The translations under genes and the position numbers were made by a program. From Acidimicrobiaceae bacterium (GTDB lineage Bacteria > Actinomycetota > Acidimicrobiia > Acidimicrobiales > RAAP-2): a DNA stretch of 25,913 nt. Positions 1-8,385 of the stretch are shown here, piece by piece; positions within the stretch are counted from its first letter, which is position 1; each line of letters opens with the position of its first letter. The notes under the pieces are model-generated. The model did not search any database. It was not told the DNA's origin and was given only the letters and a program-made list of their open reading frames with translations. Location of the stretch: assembly GCA_003135595.1 (NCBI GenBank), contig PLCI01000143.1, positions 1-25,913 on the forward strand, given 5' to 3'.

Positions 1-248
1 CCTGAGCCCGCATTGACCAGCCATATCCGGCCGCCCACTCCGTAAGGCTGAATTGGCTCTGAGAATTGGTACTGCGCCCCCTTGATGATCTGTATCTGTC
101 CGCCGCTTTGCCGACTGTGGGCCGCACTTGCCGAAGAGGCCATCAGGAGAATCGCGACGGCGGCGATCGAAGACGCGCGGATGAGCCAGGTGCGGCGACC
201 CAATGGGCGTGTCGATGCACTATCAGGCGCGAATTCGTCGAGTTGCAT
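1..248 (-). CDS. Secreted protein, N-terminal part only (possible beta-propeller)
   Basis: An open frame starts at ATG (246-248) and runs without a stop to the left edge, so only about 82 residues are visible. The start is preceded by AAAGGTG about seven bases upstream, a reasonable ribosome binding site. Residues 1-25 are polar and end in basic residues (RPLGRRTWLIR). A hydrophobic stretch follows (IAAVAILLMASSASAA), which looks like a signal peptide with an A-x-A type cleavage site near residue 45. The mature start contains YQFSEPIQPYGVGGRIWLVN. This resembles the 'GVAV-G-HLWVTN' strands of NHL/YVTN-like beta-propellers found in many actinobacterial secreted proteins. The export signal is fairly clear; the propeller assignment is an inference from one strand. 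Confidence 0.7.
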   Translation of the reverse strand, partial: MQLDEFAPDSASTRPLGRRTWLIRASSIAAVAILLMASSASAAHSRQSGGQIQIIKGAQYQFSEPIQPYGVGGRIWLVNAGS

Positions 249-651
249 CGTGTCACACCTTTGAGCGGAGCGCCGTTGGCTCCGCGACAACTTAGTGCCC
301 CCAGGTGTGGGGGCCACGGCGGCAAGCAAACGCCTCGAAGGTGCCGACAGTCTTTGGCGTCGAACTCATCACCCATGACTCAGACCGCACCCTTCGAGCA
401 TCGGCTCGGTTCCAATGATCAACTAATCAAAGTCACTGCCGATCGGCGCGTTGCGGTTTAGCCAAAGTTCCCCACCGCGAAGCGCGGCACGCACTCGGCC
501 GGGACGAGATCTTCGATAGCGCAGGCGATGAGTGTGGTGGCGTCGGCGACAGGGATCTGGATCGCCGGCCGGGTTACGGTTGACTCACCTGCGGGGCAGG
601 AGGGCAGGTGAGCGCTCTCTGACTTCGCGGGACAACCAGCGAGGAGGACCA
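249..651. other. Intergenic region between divergent secreted-protein genes
   Basis: About 400 bases separate two divergent genes, and no convincing coding frame is present. The visible structure is two perfect hairpins. GCCCCC (297-302) pairs with GGGGGC (309-314), about 50 bases upstream of the left gene. A 9-bp inverted repeat at 584-612 lies before the right gene. Local GC drops around 400-430. The region should hold promoters for both genes, but I could not place a convincing -35/-10 pair. Confidence 0.5.
584..612. repeat. 9-bp perfect inverted repeat in the leader of the collar-domain gene
   Basis: CTCACCTGC (584-592) is perfectly complementary to GCAGGTGAG (604-612) across an 11-base loop. 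It overlaps a TTGACT hexamer (580-585) that could be a -35 element and ends about 40 bases before the ATG at 652. It could be an operator or a leader hairpin; there is no U-tract to make it an obvious terminator. Confidence 0.5.
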
Positions 652-1176
652 ATGTCCAAGACGATGAATGCCCTGGTGGCGTCGCGCGCCGGTCTCGCCG
701 TCATGATTGCGGTGGCAGCCGCAGTGGTGGTCGGTGGGGTGAGTTACGCCTCGGTCCCTGACAGCAACGGCGTGGTTCATGGCTGCTACAAGGCTCAAGG
801 TGCGAGCTATCCCTTGAGCGTGATCAACTCCTCCACTCACCCGAACTGTCCCACTGGGTACAAGGCGCTCAAGTGGGATGCAAGTCCCCCTGGGATCGGC
901 GTGGGCACCGGTGCAGCGACGGCCGGCGCTGCCTCCGGCTCCGGGTGCACGTTGGGCGAGGTGTCCCTCTTTGCACAGCATGGCGCCTATCTGCCGCTGA
1001 ACTACGTGATCGCGAGCGGAGAGCTGGTGTCCATCAAGTCGTACCCCACACTGTTTAAGCTCTTGGGTACCACGTACGGCGGAGACGGGAAAGGCACGTT
1101 TGCCCTGCCGAAAGTGCAAGCTCTGGCGCCAGATCACATGACCTACGCGATCTGTGTCTCCGGCGTCGCTCCTTGA
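652..1176 (+). CDS. Secreted tail-collar-domain protein
   Basis: A 174-residue protein. The ATG at 652 was chosen over upstream starts because GAGGAGG sits just before it and the signal peptide follows directly. Residues 12-33 are hydrophobic and end at YAS-VPDS, a likely signal peptidase I site. Residues 34-76 (VPDSNGVVHGCYKA ... CPTGYKALKWD) match a short Cys-containing module common at the N-terminus of actinobacterial secreted proteins. After an Ala/Gly/Thr linker, residues ~98-174 contain PTLFKLLGTTYGGDGKGTFA followed by LP, and end in a Y-A-I-C-V-S-G motif. This is the phage tail collar / microcystin-dependent-protein (MdpB) fold. No phage genes are nearby, so it is likely a cell-surface or exported protein of unknown role. 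The module is shorter than usual, because the region between the LP motif and the C-terminal strand is brief. Confidence 0.8.
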   Translation: MSKTMNALVASRAGLAVMIAVAAAVVVGGVSYASVPDSNGVVHGCYKAQGASYPLSVINSSTHPNCPTGYKALKWDASPPGIGVGTGAATAGAASGSGCTLGEVSLFAQHGAYLPLNYVIASGELVSIKSYPTLFKLLGTTYGGDGKGTFALPKVQALAPDHMTYAICVSGVAP

Positions 1177-1186
1177 TCCGATCCGT

Positions 1187-1216
1187 TGACATCGATAGCT
1201 GATGCGATCGATGTCA
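1187..1216. terminator. 10-bp perfect stem between convergent genes
   Basis: TGACATCGAT (1187-1196) and ATCGATGTCA (1207-1216) are perfect inverted copies around a 10-base loop. The hairpin lies 11 bases after the collar gene stop and between two convergent genes, so a bidirectional terminator is likely. There is no T-run, as is common in actinobacteria. Confidence 0.55.
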
Positions 1217-1278
1217 CGAGTGCAACGACTCTGTGAATCTCGCGCCATGATTCGAGCCACATTGAGGTGCATCGGGCG

Positions 1279-1678
1279 TCACTCGGGCGCTTCAGGGTCT
1301 TCCAGAACTTCAAGCCTCTTGGATATCTTCCGGAGTGAGTAGAGGATCTCGCCCGAGATGCTGAGCAACGCCGCGAAGACTATGGAGAGGCCAATGATCG
1401 CGGCCAGACCGATGACTTCCCCGGCGTCGAAGCGTGGCCGGTGAATTCTCACGAACACCTATGGTCAGGGCGAATCCGACGACCAGGATGAGAACCGCTC
1501 CCCAATCGTCGAAGGAAGAGGCTTTCCCTTCGGAGTCCTCGTCCAGCGACGCGGTGAATGATGGTCCGGTGACTTCGAACCCGAACCCGCACGTGGGACA
1601 AAATGCGAACGTGACATCCACTTGATGTCCGAGAGGGCACTGCTGAGTGCTCGGGGTGGGCTCTTCGTGCTCACTCAC
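1279..1678 (-). pseudogene. Zinc-ribbon two-TM membrane protein, frameshifted
   Basis: Two frames carry two halves of one protein. The first, from GTG (1676-1678), starts SEHEEPTPSTQQCPLGHQ, then CPTCGFGF. This gives C/H and C-x2-C metal ligands of a zinc ribbon, followed by an acidic linker and a hydrophobic helix (DDWGAVLILVVGFALTIG). In that frame the sequence then turns into arginine-rich nonsense (ENSPATLRRRGSHRSG). In the frame shifted by one base it instead reads VIGLAAIIGLSIVFAALLSI. That is a second membrane helix, followed by a basic/amphipathic end (YSLRKISKRLEVLEDPEAPE) and TGA at 1279-1281. The shift must lie between about 1420 and 1458, because the second frame has a TAG at 1459-1461. 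One extra base (or two missing) explains it. It is either a decayed gene or an assembly error. The joined product would be about 132 residues, divergent from the MFS gene. Confidence 0.65.
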
Positions 1679-1850
1679 GTCCCACACTCTGTCATGGCCC
1701 GCCGCGCGAGGATCTGACAAGAAGGGACATGGGCGGCATCCGTTTTCGACGCAAGCTCGTGACCAAGCTGGCCCGAGTCGCGTCACTGTCTTGTGTGCCG
1801 CCGCATACTTGCCGAGGACGACTTCATTGAGCTCGAGAGCATCCTCTCCC

Positions 1851-3122
1851 ATGTTTCGCATCTTCCGCCATCGTGAGCCGGCGCTCTTGATCTCAGGGCA
1901 AGCCATTTCCAGTTTTGGCGACGGGGTTGCCAACGTCGCACTCACGATCCTCGTGATCGAGACGACCCACAGCGCATCCAAGCTCGGCTTCTATGCCGCT
2001 GCTCGGATGATTCCTCTTGTCGCGTTCCTCCTGGTCGGCGGCGCAATCGTCGACCGCCTCTCTCGTCGTACGTTGATGCTGATCTCTGACTCGGTGCGAG
2101 CCCTCCTCGTGTCAGGCGTCGCCGTGCTTTCAGCTGTTGGGCAGTTGCACTATTGGGAGCTGATCCTCATGGCAGCACTCTTCGGCGCATTCGACTCGGT
2201 GTTCGTTCCGGCAACATCCGCCCTGGTGCCCGAGATCGTCCCAGACGACCTTCTTCAATCGATGAACGCCGTGCGCTCGCTCTCCTCGAGCTTCGTAGGT
2301 GGCGTCCTTGGGCCGGCTCTGGGCGGTGTGCTTGCCGCGTGGAGCACGTCGCTGGCGCTCGGCGTTGACGGCATCACGTTCGCAGTCAGCGCCTCAGCAC
2401 TGCTCCTCATGCGCGCAACTCCGAGATCTGCGAAGTCAGCGGACAGCTCGATACTCCAGGAGATCGCTCAAGGGATTCGTTTTGTTTGCCGAACCACGTG
2501 GATCTGGACGACGCTGGCGGCCTGCGCATTCGGCAATGCCCTGATCTTCAATACGTCGTCCATCTTGACTCCGTACGTGCTGCTTCACAACCTCCACGCC
2601 GCCAAGTTCACGGTTGGCGTCGCGTTCGCGCTCTCTGGCGTCGCCGGAACGATCGGCACGGTGATCGTTGGCTCAATGCCAACGCCGCGCAGGAGGATCC
2701 GAGTCATGTGGACCAGTTGGCTCGTGAGCATGGGTGGGGCGCTCATCCTGGCTGTCGCCACCAACATGTGGGAAGTCTTCCTAGTGCCGTTGATCATGTC
2801 CCCAACCATCATGTTGGGCAACGTGATCTGGGAATCCATGCTCCAGCGGGAGGTTCCGCGTGAGCTCCTCGGCCGTGTCTCATCCGTTGACTGGTTCGTG
2901 TCTCTTGGATTGAGCCCGATCGGCCTTGCGGCCGCCGGCGTGCTGGTTGCGTCGGTCGGCGTACGCAACTACCTGTTCGCATCGGTTGCATTCTGTGCGA
3001 TACCTGGATTCATGATCTTGATGTCGAGGCGCGCGAACGCCATCGATACTGGACGAAGGAAGATCACGAAGGTCGAGCAAGAGACCGGCTCGACAGATGG
3101 CCGCTCAGAGGCTCCTCGCTGA
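1851..3122 (+). CDS. MFS transporter, MFS_3 / EntS-like drug exporter
   Basis: A 423-residue, 12-TM type major facilitator. The frame is open from 1647, but the ATG at 1851 gives the normal MFS_3 N-terminus (MFRIFRHREPALLISGQAIS). The upstream part is not MFS-like and overlaps the divergent zinc-ribbon gene. No clear Shine-Dalgarno precedes it. The cytoplasmic loop between helices 2 and 3 has the family motif A form GGAIVDRLSRRTLM. The segment FDSVFVPATSALVPEIVP is typical of the macrolide-efflux/EntS subgroup. The role is probably proton-driven export of a small molecule such as a drug, siderophore or metabolite; the substrate cannot be told. The C-terminal ~25 residues are charged and cytoplasmic. 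A hairpin 15 bases after the stop suggests it is monocistronic. Confidence 0.85.
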   Translation: MFRIFRHREPALLISGQAISSFGDGVANVALTILVIETTHSASKLGFYAAARMIPLVAFLLVGGAIVDRLSRRTLMLISDSVRALLVSGVAVLSAVGQLHYWELILMAALFGAFDSVFVPATSALVPEIVPDDLLQSMNAVRSLSSSFVGGVLGPALGGVLAAWSTSLALGVDGITFAVSASALLLMRATPRSAKSADSSILQEIAQGIRFVCRTTWIWTTLAACAFGNALIFNTSSILTPYVLLHNLHAAKFTVGVAFALSGVAGTIGTVIVGSMPTPRRRIRVMWTSWLVSMGGALILAVATNMWEVFLVPLIMSPTIMLGNVIWESMLQREVPRELLGRVSSVDWFVSLGLSPIGLAAAGVLVASVGVRNYLFASVAFCAIPGFMILMSRRANAIDTGRRKITKVEQETGSTDGRSEAPR

Positions 3123-3136
3123 TGCGCGACCCAACT

Positions 3137-3154
3137 GAGCCGGGGACGGTCCCG
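3137..3154 (+). terminator. Hairpin after the MFS gene
   Basis: GCCGGG (3137-3142) pairs with CCCGGC (3149-3154), extendable by a G-T pair, 15 bases after the MFS stop. It is GC-only and has no T-run. Confidence 0.4.
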
Positions 3155-3229
3155 GCCGGCACACCATCGAAGTCCCTGCTGATGAGTGCGCGTGCGGGGG
3201 AGCCAACAGTATTCGTTACACGTCGGGCC

Positions 3230-3235
3230 TACCCT
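3230..3235 (+). promoter_or_regulatory. TANNNT -10 element for a leaderless transcript (YunG-like gene)
   Basis: TACCCT ends seven bases before the GTG at 3243. This places the transcript start at or next to the start codon. It supports the GTG at 3243 over the GTG at 3186. No -35 was recognised. Confidence 0.5.
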
Positions 3236-3242
3236 TGCGTTG

Positions 3243-3638
3243 GTGCGACCAGTCTCGATTGATCAGGCAAGAGATGCCATCGAGGGGTCGTGGTCGGTCG
3301 AGACCTGTGATCCAGTTGATGTTCCTGAGTGGTCGCCAGGTAATTCAGCGCGAGGACAGTGCGGCTCGACAGCGCTTGTTCTAAACGACATCTTCGGCGG
3401 GGAGCTCCTGGTGGCAGAGGTGCTCCGCCACGACGAGTCCCGCCAGGGATACCACTACTGGAATCGACTCCCAGGTGGACGGGAGATTGATCTGACCAGG
3501 CAGCAGTTCACTGAGGATGAGGCCGTGCAGTCGCCTCGGATAGTGAGCCGCCCCTCGGGTCCGCCACGACGATGTGCGGAGCAGTACGACCTGCTGAGAG
3601 AACGCGTGTTCGGACTGCTCGGTCTGCGCCTTCCTTGA
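3243..3638 (+). CDS. YunG-like protein
   Basis: A 131-residue soluble protein without a signal peptide or membrane helix. From recall it matches the YunG-like family, whose members carry three stretches seen here: SWSVETCDP near the start, W-x-P-x-N-x-ARGQCGSTALV in the middle, and YHYWNRLPGGREIDLTRQQF towards the end. The conserved Cys, Gln, His and Trp residues suggest an enzyme-like pocket, and the GQC motif with a later HYWN recalls papain-like folds. No activity is established that I know of. The start was taken as GTG 3243, because the family N-terminus begins near IDQARDAIEGSW and a TACCCT hexamer lies seven bases upstream. GTG 3186 would add 19 residues. It is convergent with the GNAT gene and alone on its strand here. 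Confidence 0.7.
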   Translation: MRPVSIDQARDAIEGSWSVETCDPVDVPEWSPGNSARGQCGSTALVLNDIFGGELLVAEVLRHDESRQGYHYWNRLPGGREIDLTRQQFTEDEAVQSPRIVSRPSGPPRRCAEQYDLLRERVFGLLGLRLP

Positions 3639-3725
3639 ACGCGACCGTGCAAGCACATTGCCGTCGTGCGCGACCTGCGCGACGTGCACTGGCATCTCTC
3701 ATTGATGCCCAGCGCCTGCTCGACG

Positions 3726-4232
3726 TTACGTCGCAGCTACCCGCGGCCGGGACGAGTCGTCCGATGTGGGCGTCATGTCGTAGGTCACCCAACTCGTTCG
3801 GGTTGCAACCTTGTCGTACGCACCCTGAGCCCGAAAATTGTCGACCGCAGTCGTCCACCTGACGACCGACCAGTTGCGCTGGAGCGCCAGGCGATTCATC
3901 TCAGCGAAGAGCGCCTCGACCGCTCCGAGCCCCCTGCATCCAGGGTCGACGAAGAGGTCATCGAGGTAGCCGGCGACAACGCCTCGAAGTGGCCGAACCC
4001 ATTCGCGAAGGTGTGCCAAGCCTCGAGGGACGCCGAGTTCGTTGCCGTCGTCGTCGATTTCGATTGCAACGAGTGCCTCCACGCGCCTCTCGACATGGAT
4101 CCAGCTCCAAATCTGTCGCTGGTGCTCATCTGAGGTCGGCCACGCGTAGAAATCGCAGTATCCCCGAAAGAGGGTCGACCAGGGTTCGTATTCATCTTCG
4201 CCAACGGTCCGAACCTTCCAATCCGGTGTCAT
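3726..4232 (-). CDS. GNAT-family N-acetyltransferase
   Basis: A 168-residue GNAT protein that transfers acetyl from acetyl-CoA to an unknown amine. The ATG at 4230-4232 has GGAGG six bases upstream. The fold is visible in order: beta1/alpha1 (VRTVGEDEYEPWSTLFRGYCDFY), and the beta4 strand and acetyl-CoA loop (VAGYLDDLFVDPGCRGLGAV, motif A with R-G-x-G). Then follow helix alpha3 (EALFAEMNRLALQRNW) and strand beta5 with alpha4 (VRWTTAVDNFRAQGAYDKV). This N-terminus and the DLFVDP motif match GNATs annotated as general amine acetylases. It is the last gene of a minus-strand run, 124 bases after the CDF exporter, with its own ribosome binding site. Confidence 0.85.
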   Translation of the reverse strand: MTPDWKVRTVGEDEYEPWSTLFRGYCDFYAWPTSDEHQRQIWSWIHVERRVEALVAIEIDDDGNELGVPRGLAHLREWVRPLRGVVAGYLDDLFVDPGCRGLGAVEALFAEMNRLALQRNWSVVRWTTAVDNFRAQGAYDKVATRTSWVTYDMTPTSDDSSRPRVAAT

Positions 4233-4356
4233 CGGGTCCCTCCAAGTGGCCGTCGACGAGCGAGATTCATCAGTGTGCTTGGGCTGTGCCCCGCCGAAAT
4301 TGGGTCCTCAGCAACGCGGGCCGACGTCGTGGTCGCAGTTGATGCAGGCGTTCGAC

Positions 4357-5421
<1,065 letters not shown>

Positions 5422-5499
5422 CGGTGCAGTCTGATGGCCCGCGGCCGTACGCGCACGTTGCGAACGACTTGCAATGCCGCGCGGCAGCCAGTCGTCGCG

Positions 5500-6063
5500 C
5501 TAGCCGCGCGCGTCCGCGAACCGAGGCACACCGTCTTCGAGCTGGAGCTCCGCGCCATTCGCGGTGAAGCTGATCGCGTGGTACCAGCCACAGAGCATCA
5601 GGAGGTCGAGCAGCTCGGGCTCGGTCAGGATCGCCGCCAGCCGCAGCCAGAGTGCGTCGTCAACGTGCGCAGTGTCGTGCAGCGCGTCGGCGGCCGAGAT
5701 CAGGACGCGATCGCGCTCGTCCTTCCAGCATTCGTCTGATGAGTCTCCATGCGTGAGCGACGTGACCTGTTCCCGCGTGAGCCCGACACGCTCGGCGAAG
5801 AACGCCACGTGGACTCCCCACTCGTACTCGCACCCACACCGAGCGCACGTTCGGTCGATGAGGATCTCGCGGTCGCGCATCGAGAGCGACAGTCGCTTGC
5901 TCAGCTCATAGCCCCCCCAGGGACCCATCGCGGTGGTCATCGGAAGGTTGCGGACGAAGGTGCGGAAGAGCAGGAGGGGAGGAGCACCGGGGGGCATCAT
6001 CGCCTCGAGGCGCTCGGCGACCTCCGGCTCGTAGGGGGGCGCGAGTGGGCCTATGCGTGCCAT
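5500..6063 (-). CDS. Carboxymuconolactone decarboxylase / AhpD-like protein
   Basis: A 187-residue, mostly helical protein of the CMD/AhpD superfamily. The ATG at 6061-6063 has AGGAG seven bases upstream. The core is LSLSMRDREILIDRTCARCG, then CEYEWGVHVAFF. The C-x2-C-x-C-E-Y-E-W-x-x-H arrangement keeps the Cys pair and His of peroxidase-type members. The helix TEPELLDLLMLCGWYHAISF then follows. Many such proteins next to oxidoreductases are annotated as 4-carboxymuconolactone decarboxylase, but this form is single-domain and longer than the decarboxylase, so peroxide reduction or an unknown role is more likely. It lies between a BNR-repeat protein and the CDF exporter in a co-directional run. 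Confidence 0.8.
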   Translation of the reverse strand: MARIGPLAPPYEPEVAERLEAMMPPGAPPLLLFRTFVRNLPMTTAMGPWGGYELSKRLSLSMRDREILIDRTCARCGCEYEWGVHVAFFAERVGLTREQVTSLTHGDSSDECWKDERDRVLISAADALHDTAHVDDALWLRLAAILTEPELLDLLMLCGWYHAISFTANGAELQLEDGVPRFADARG

Positions 6064-6141
6064 GGCAATCTCCTGGGGTCTCGGTCGGCTTGTGCTTGTA
6101 CTGCGAGTCTCGCGCGCGACGAACCCGCGATGCGGGGTCCC

Positions 6142-7371
6142 TCAGTGCAGGAATCGCCAGTGCACGCCGTCGGTGGTGCGCCAGATCCCCGCTCCCCGGC
6201 TCACGATGAACGCACCTCTTGGGCCGACGGAGTCGAACTGGCTGGGCGCCACAATGTTGGGGCGCGCGGCGACCCAGTCGCTGCCACCGTTGACGCTCAC
6301 CGAGGACGGCCCGACGGTGCTCACCTGCCACAGGATCGTGCCGTCGTTGCTCATCGAGAAGGCGGCCGACATCCCGTCGCCGAAGCGGCCCACGTGCAAC
6401 GTGCGCGCCTCATTCGCGGCCGCGATGAGGCGCCAGGTCGACCCTCGATCGGCAGAAGTGAACAGCTCATTGAGCCCCTGGTTCATCCCTTGGTCGAGCG
6501 TGCAGTAGATGATCCAGCGTCGCAGGGAGTTCGCGAGCAGGGTCCCCGGGAACGCCTGGCCGCATGGATTCGTGACCGACTGCCAGGTCGTCCCGCCGTC
6601 GAGCGTCTCGACGATCGCACCGGCGCCGGGCTGACCGGACGAGGCGTCGAGCAGGACGCCCGCGCCTGATCCGACGGCTGCGAAGACGAGCGCCGCCGTT
6701 GGGCGCTGGAAGCTCGGCGCCGGCTGCGACGCGTCCGTCGAGAGGCTCCCGGGAACGCGGTGTCCGAGTGGCGGGGCAAGACGGCCCGGTGCGTAGACGT
6801 AGAGGTACGAGCCGCACGTCCAGGTCTTGCCATGCGTGGTGTTCCGGGCGCAGCGGTCGGTCGTCACCCAGAGGCGCGAGCCCACCGACGCCGCACTCAA
6901 CAGCTGGCCCAGCACAGCGACCTGCCGCCACGTCCGCCCGGCGTCGGCCGAGACGCTGAGCACGGGCCTCGGGTACTGGACGTAGTAGTAGAGGTCGCTC
7001 GCCACGCCGATCAGGGAGTCGGCGGTCTGGCTGGGGTACGCAGCGGTCGGGAGGTAGTTGGTGACACGCCACGTCGACGCCCCGTCGGTGGTCGCGACGA
7101 GGTAGGTCTGGCTCGGTGCCGACGTGCTCTGCGGGACCACCGCGAGACCAATCCCCTCGGACATCGTGCGCATGTGGACCTCGAAGACCTGGCGGACCGA
7201 GATCGGAGCGCCGCGCGCCAGGCGTGCGTTGGCCGTCGGCTGCGGGCTGATGGTCTGTCCGCGGTGCGCGTATGACGAGGCCAGCGCCACGAGGAGCAGG
7301 ATGACGATGAACGCAACGACGTAACGGTTGATCCGCCGTCCCCACCAGCGCTCGAGCAACCGGCTGTTCAC
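6142..7371 (-). CDS. Membrane-anchored BNR/sialidase-repeat protein
   Basis: About 409 residues. The frame opens at TTG 7398, but GTG 7369-7371 is preferred because GGGAG lies nine bases upstream. A basic N-terminus (ERWWGRRINR) precedes one membrane helix (YVVAFIVILLLVALASSYA), giving a signal anchor with the rest outside. The outer part has six Asp-box-like motifs (TTDGASTWR, SADAGRTWR, TLDGGTTWQ, SADRGSTWR, VNGGSDWV, TTDGVHWR). These are the turns of a six-bladed beta-propeller. No sialidase catalytic Arg triad was recognised, so hydrolase activity is not supported. It resembles photosystem-assembly/YCF48-like and BNR proteins of unknown function. It is 78 bases upstream of the AhpD-like gene. 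Confidence 0.75.
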   Translation of the reverse strand: MNSRLLERWWGRRINRYVVAFIVILLLVALASSYAHRGQTISPQPTANARLARGAPISVRQVFEVHMRTMSEGIGLAVVPQSTSAPSQTYLVATTDGASTWRVTNYLPTAAYPSQTADSLIGVASDLYYYVQYPRPVLSVSADAGRTWRQVAVLGQLLSAASVGSRLWVTTDRCARNTTHGKTWTCGSYLYVYAPGRLAPPLGHRVPGSLSTDASQPAPSFQRPTAALVFAAVGSGAGVLLDASSGQPGAGAIVETLDGGTTWQSVTNPCGQAFPGTLLANSLRRWIIYCTLDQGMNQGLNELFTSADRGSTWRLIAAANEARTLHVGRFGDGMSAAFSMSNDGTILWQVSTVGPSSVSVNGGSDWVAARPNIVAPSQFDSVGPRGAFIVSRGAGIWRTTDGVHWRFLH

Positions 7372-7449
7372 CTGAGAAGTCTCCCACCGGCCGTGCAAGC
7401 CGTCCGCACGACGAGACGAACGAGGTGCCGTGCTACGGCATCGCTTGGC

Positions 7450-8193
7450 TCACGCCCATCCACCCGCGTAGGCGACGAACTGACCGGTGGTGAACCGGCT
7501 GGTCCCGTCGAGGTACGGCATGCAGAACGAGGCGAACTCCTGCATGGTTCCCAGCCGACCCATCGGCACCTGGGCCTCCACCTTGGCCCTGCCCTCCGGC
7601 GTCGTCGCCTTGCTGGCCGCGAGGAAGTCGGGAAAGTCCATGAAGTTGGTGCCGACGGCGTTCACCTGCACGCCCGTCGGGGCGATCTCGTCCGCGACGT
7701 TGCGGACCAGCATGTTGGCCCCGGCCCGAGCTGACGAGTACAAGGGCGCGCCCGGCGTCGGTCGAACTGCCGAGGCGCTCGTGATGACGAGCACCTGGCC
7801 CTCGCCTCGCTCCACCATCACCGGCACGACGGCGCGAAGGAAGTGGTACGGAGCCTCTAGGCAGCCCTGCACCGCTGCGCGGAGGTCCTCGATGCTGGAG
7901 CGCAAGAATCGGCCCACGACGATCCTCCCGGATGCGGCCACGGCGCTGTCGATGCGTCCGAAGCGACTGATCGCGGCCGCCACGAGCGCAAGAGCGGACT
8001 CAGGCGCTGCCAGGTTGTGGACTCCCGTGACGACCTCGACGGCTGCACCGAGTCCCGCGAGCTCGTCGACGAGGCCGTCTGCCGGATCGCCGACCACGAG
8101 GTCGTGCCCGCGAGACGCGAGGCTTCGCGCGAGGTCGGGCCCCACGTAGCCCGCGGTGCTGGCCACAAGCGCCACGCGTCTCGTGTCAGACAC
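7450..8193 (-). CDS. Halohydrin-dehalogenase-like SDR
   Basis: A 247-residue Rossmann protein, the usual length for this family. The start is GTG (8191-8193) with AAAGGTG upstream. It is not a normal dehydrogenase. The cofactor loop TGxxxGxG is replaced by VASTAGYVGP (residues 10-19), matching the T-x4-F/Y-x-G nucleophile-pocket motif of halohydrin dehalogenases except that the first Thr is Ala. The catalytic residues are S139-x12-Y152-x3-R156 (ITSASA ... LYSSARAGAN), with Arg instead of the SDR Lys. That is the family's defining triad (S132/Y145/R149 in HheC). The later segments AVGTNFMDFPDF, GRLGTMQEFASF and TTGQFVAYAGGW also follow HheC. Predicted reaction: vicinal haloalcohol to epoxide plus halide, without NAD(P), and the reverse opening with azide, cyanide or nitrite. 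A divergent atypical SDR of other function is the alternative. Confidence 0.75.
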   Translation of the reverse strand: MSDTRRVALVASTAGYVGPDLARSLASRGHDLVVGDPADGLVDELAGLGAAVEVVTGVHNLAAPESALALVAAAISRFGRIDSAVAASGRIVVGRFLRSSIEDLRAAVQGCLEAPYHFLRAVVPVMVERGEGQVLVITSASAVRPTPGAPLYSSARAGANMLVRNVADEIAPTGVQVNAVGTNFMDFPDFLAASKATTPEGRAKVEAQVPMGRLGTMQEFASFCMPYLDGTSRFTTGQFVAYAGGWA

Positions 8194-8385
8194 GTGGCAC
8201 CTTTGTCGCCGAGCTTGGTAGAGGGTCGGTGCGCATCGGTGCTCCAGTCGGACGTCGCTTTCGCGTCAGGTGGCGCCACTCTGTCACCGCATGACCTCGC
8301 GTGTCGTGAGCGGCAGGCACCGATGACGCTGCCCCAGCGAGCACCGGACAACCTGCGATCCCCCAGCCAGCAGTAAAATCAGCCG
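8194..8385. promoter_or_regulatory. Divergent intergenic region between the HheC-like SDR and the MscS gene
   Basis: A 192-base region that must hold both promoters. It contains a 10-bp palindrome, GTGGCGCCAC (8270-8279), which could be a regulator site. The MscS side has its own TAAAAT element. No -35 or -10 was recognised for the dehalogenase side. Confidence 0.35.
8374..8379 (+). promoter_or_regulatory. TANNNT -10 element for a leaderless transcript (MscS gene)
   Basis: TAAAAT ends exactly six bases before the ATG at 8386, and no ribosome binding site is present. This is the best of the leaderless-type promoters in the window. No clear -35. Confidence 0.6.

Noticed and set aside
652..1176. 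Prophage remnant, suggested by the collar domain
   Set aside because: The protein has a signal peptide and a secreted-protein module, and no integrase, capsid, tail or lysis gene is nearby.
1647..1850. Upstream extension of the MFS gene by 68 codons
   Set aside because: The residues are not MFS-like, they overlap the divergent zinc-ribbon gene start, and the ATG at 1851 gives the normal family N-terminus.
3661..3685. Terminator between the YunG-like and GNAT genes
   Set aside because: Only a 5-bp stem (CGTCG/CGACG) with a 13-base loop forms; the TGCGCGAC direct repeat is too short to mean much.
6142..7371. Active sialidase
   Set aside because: Asp-box repeats are present, but the Arg triad and catalytic Tyr/Glu pattern were not recognised; Asp boxes alone also occur in non-enzymatic propellers.
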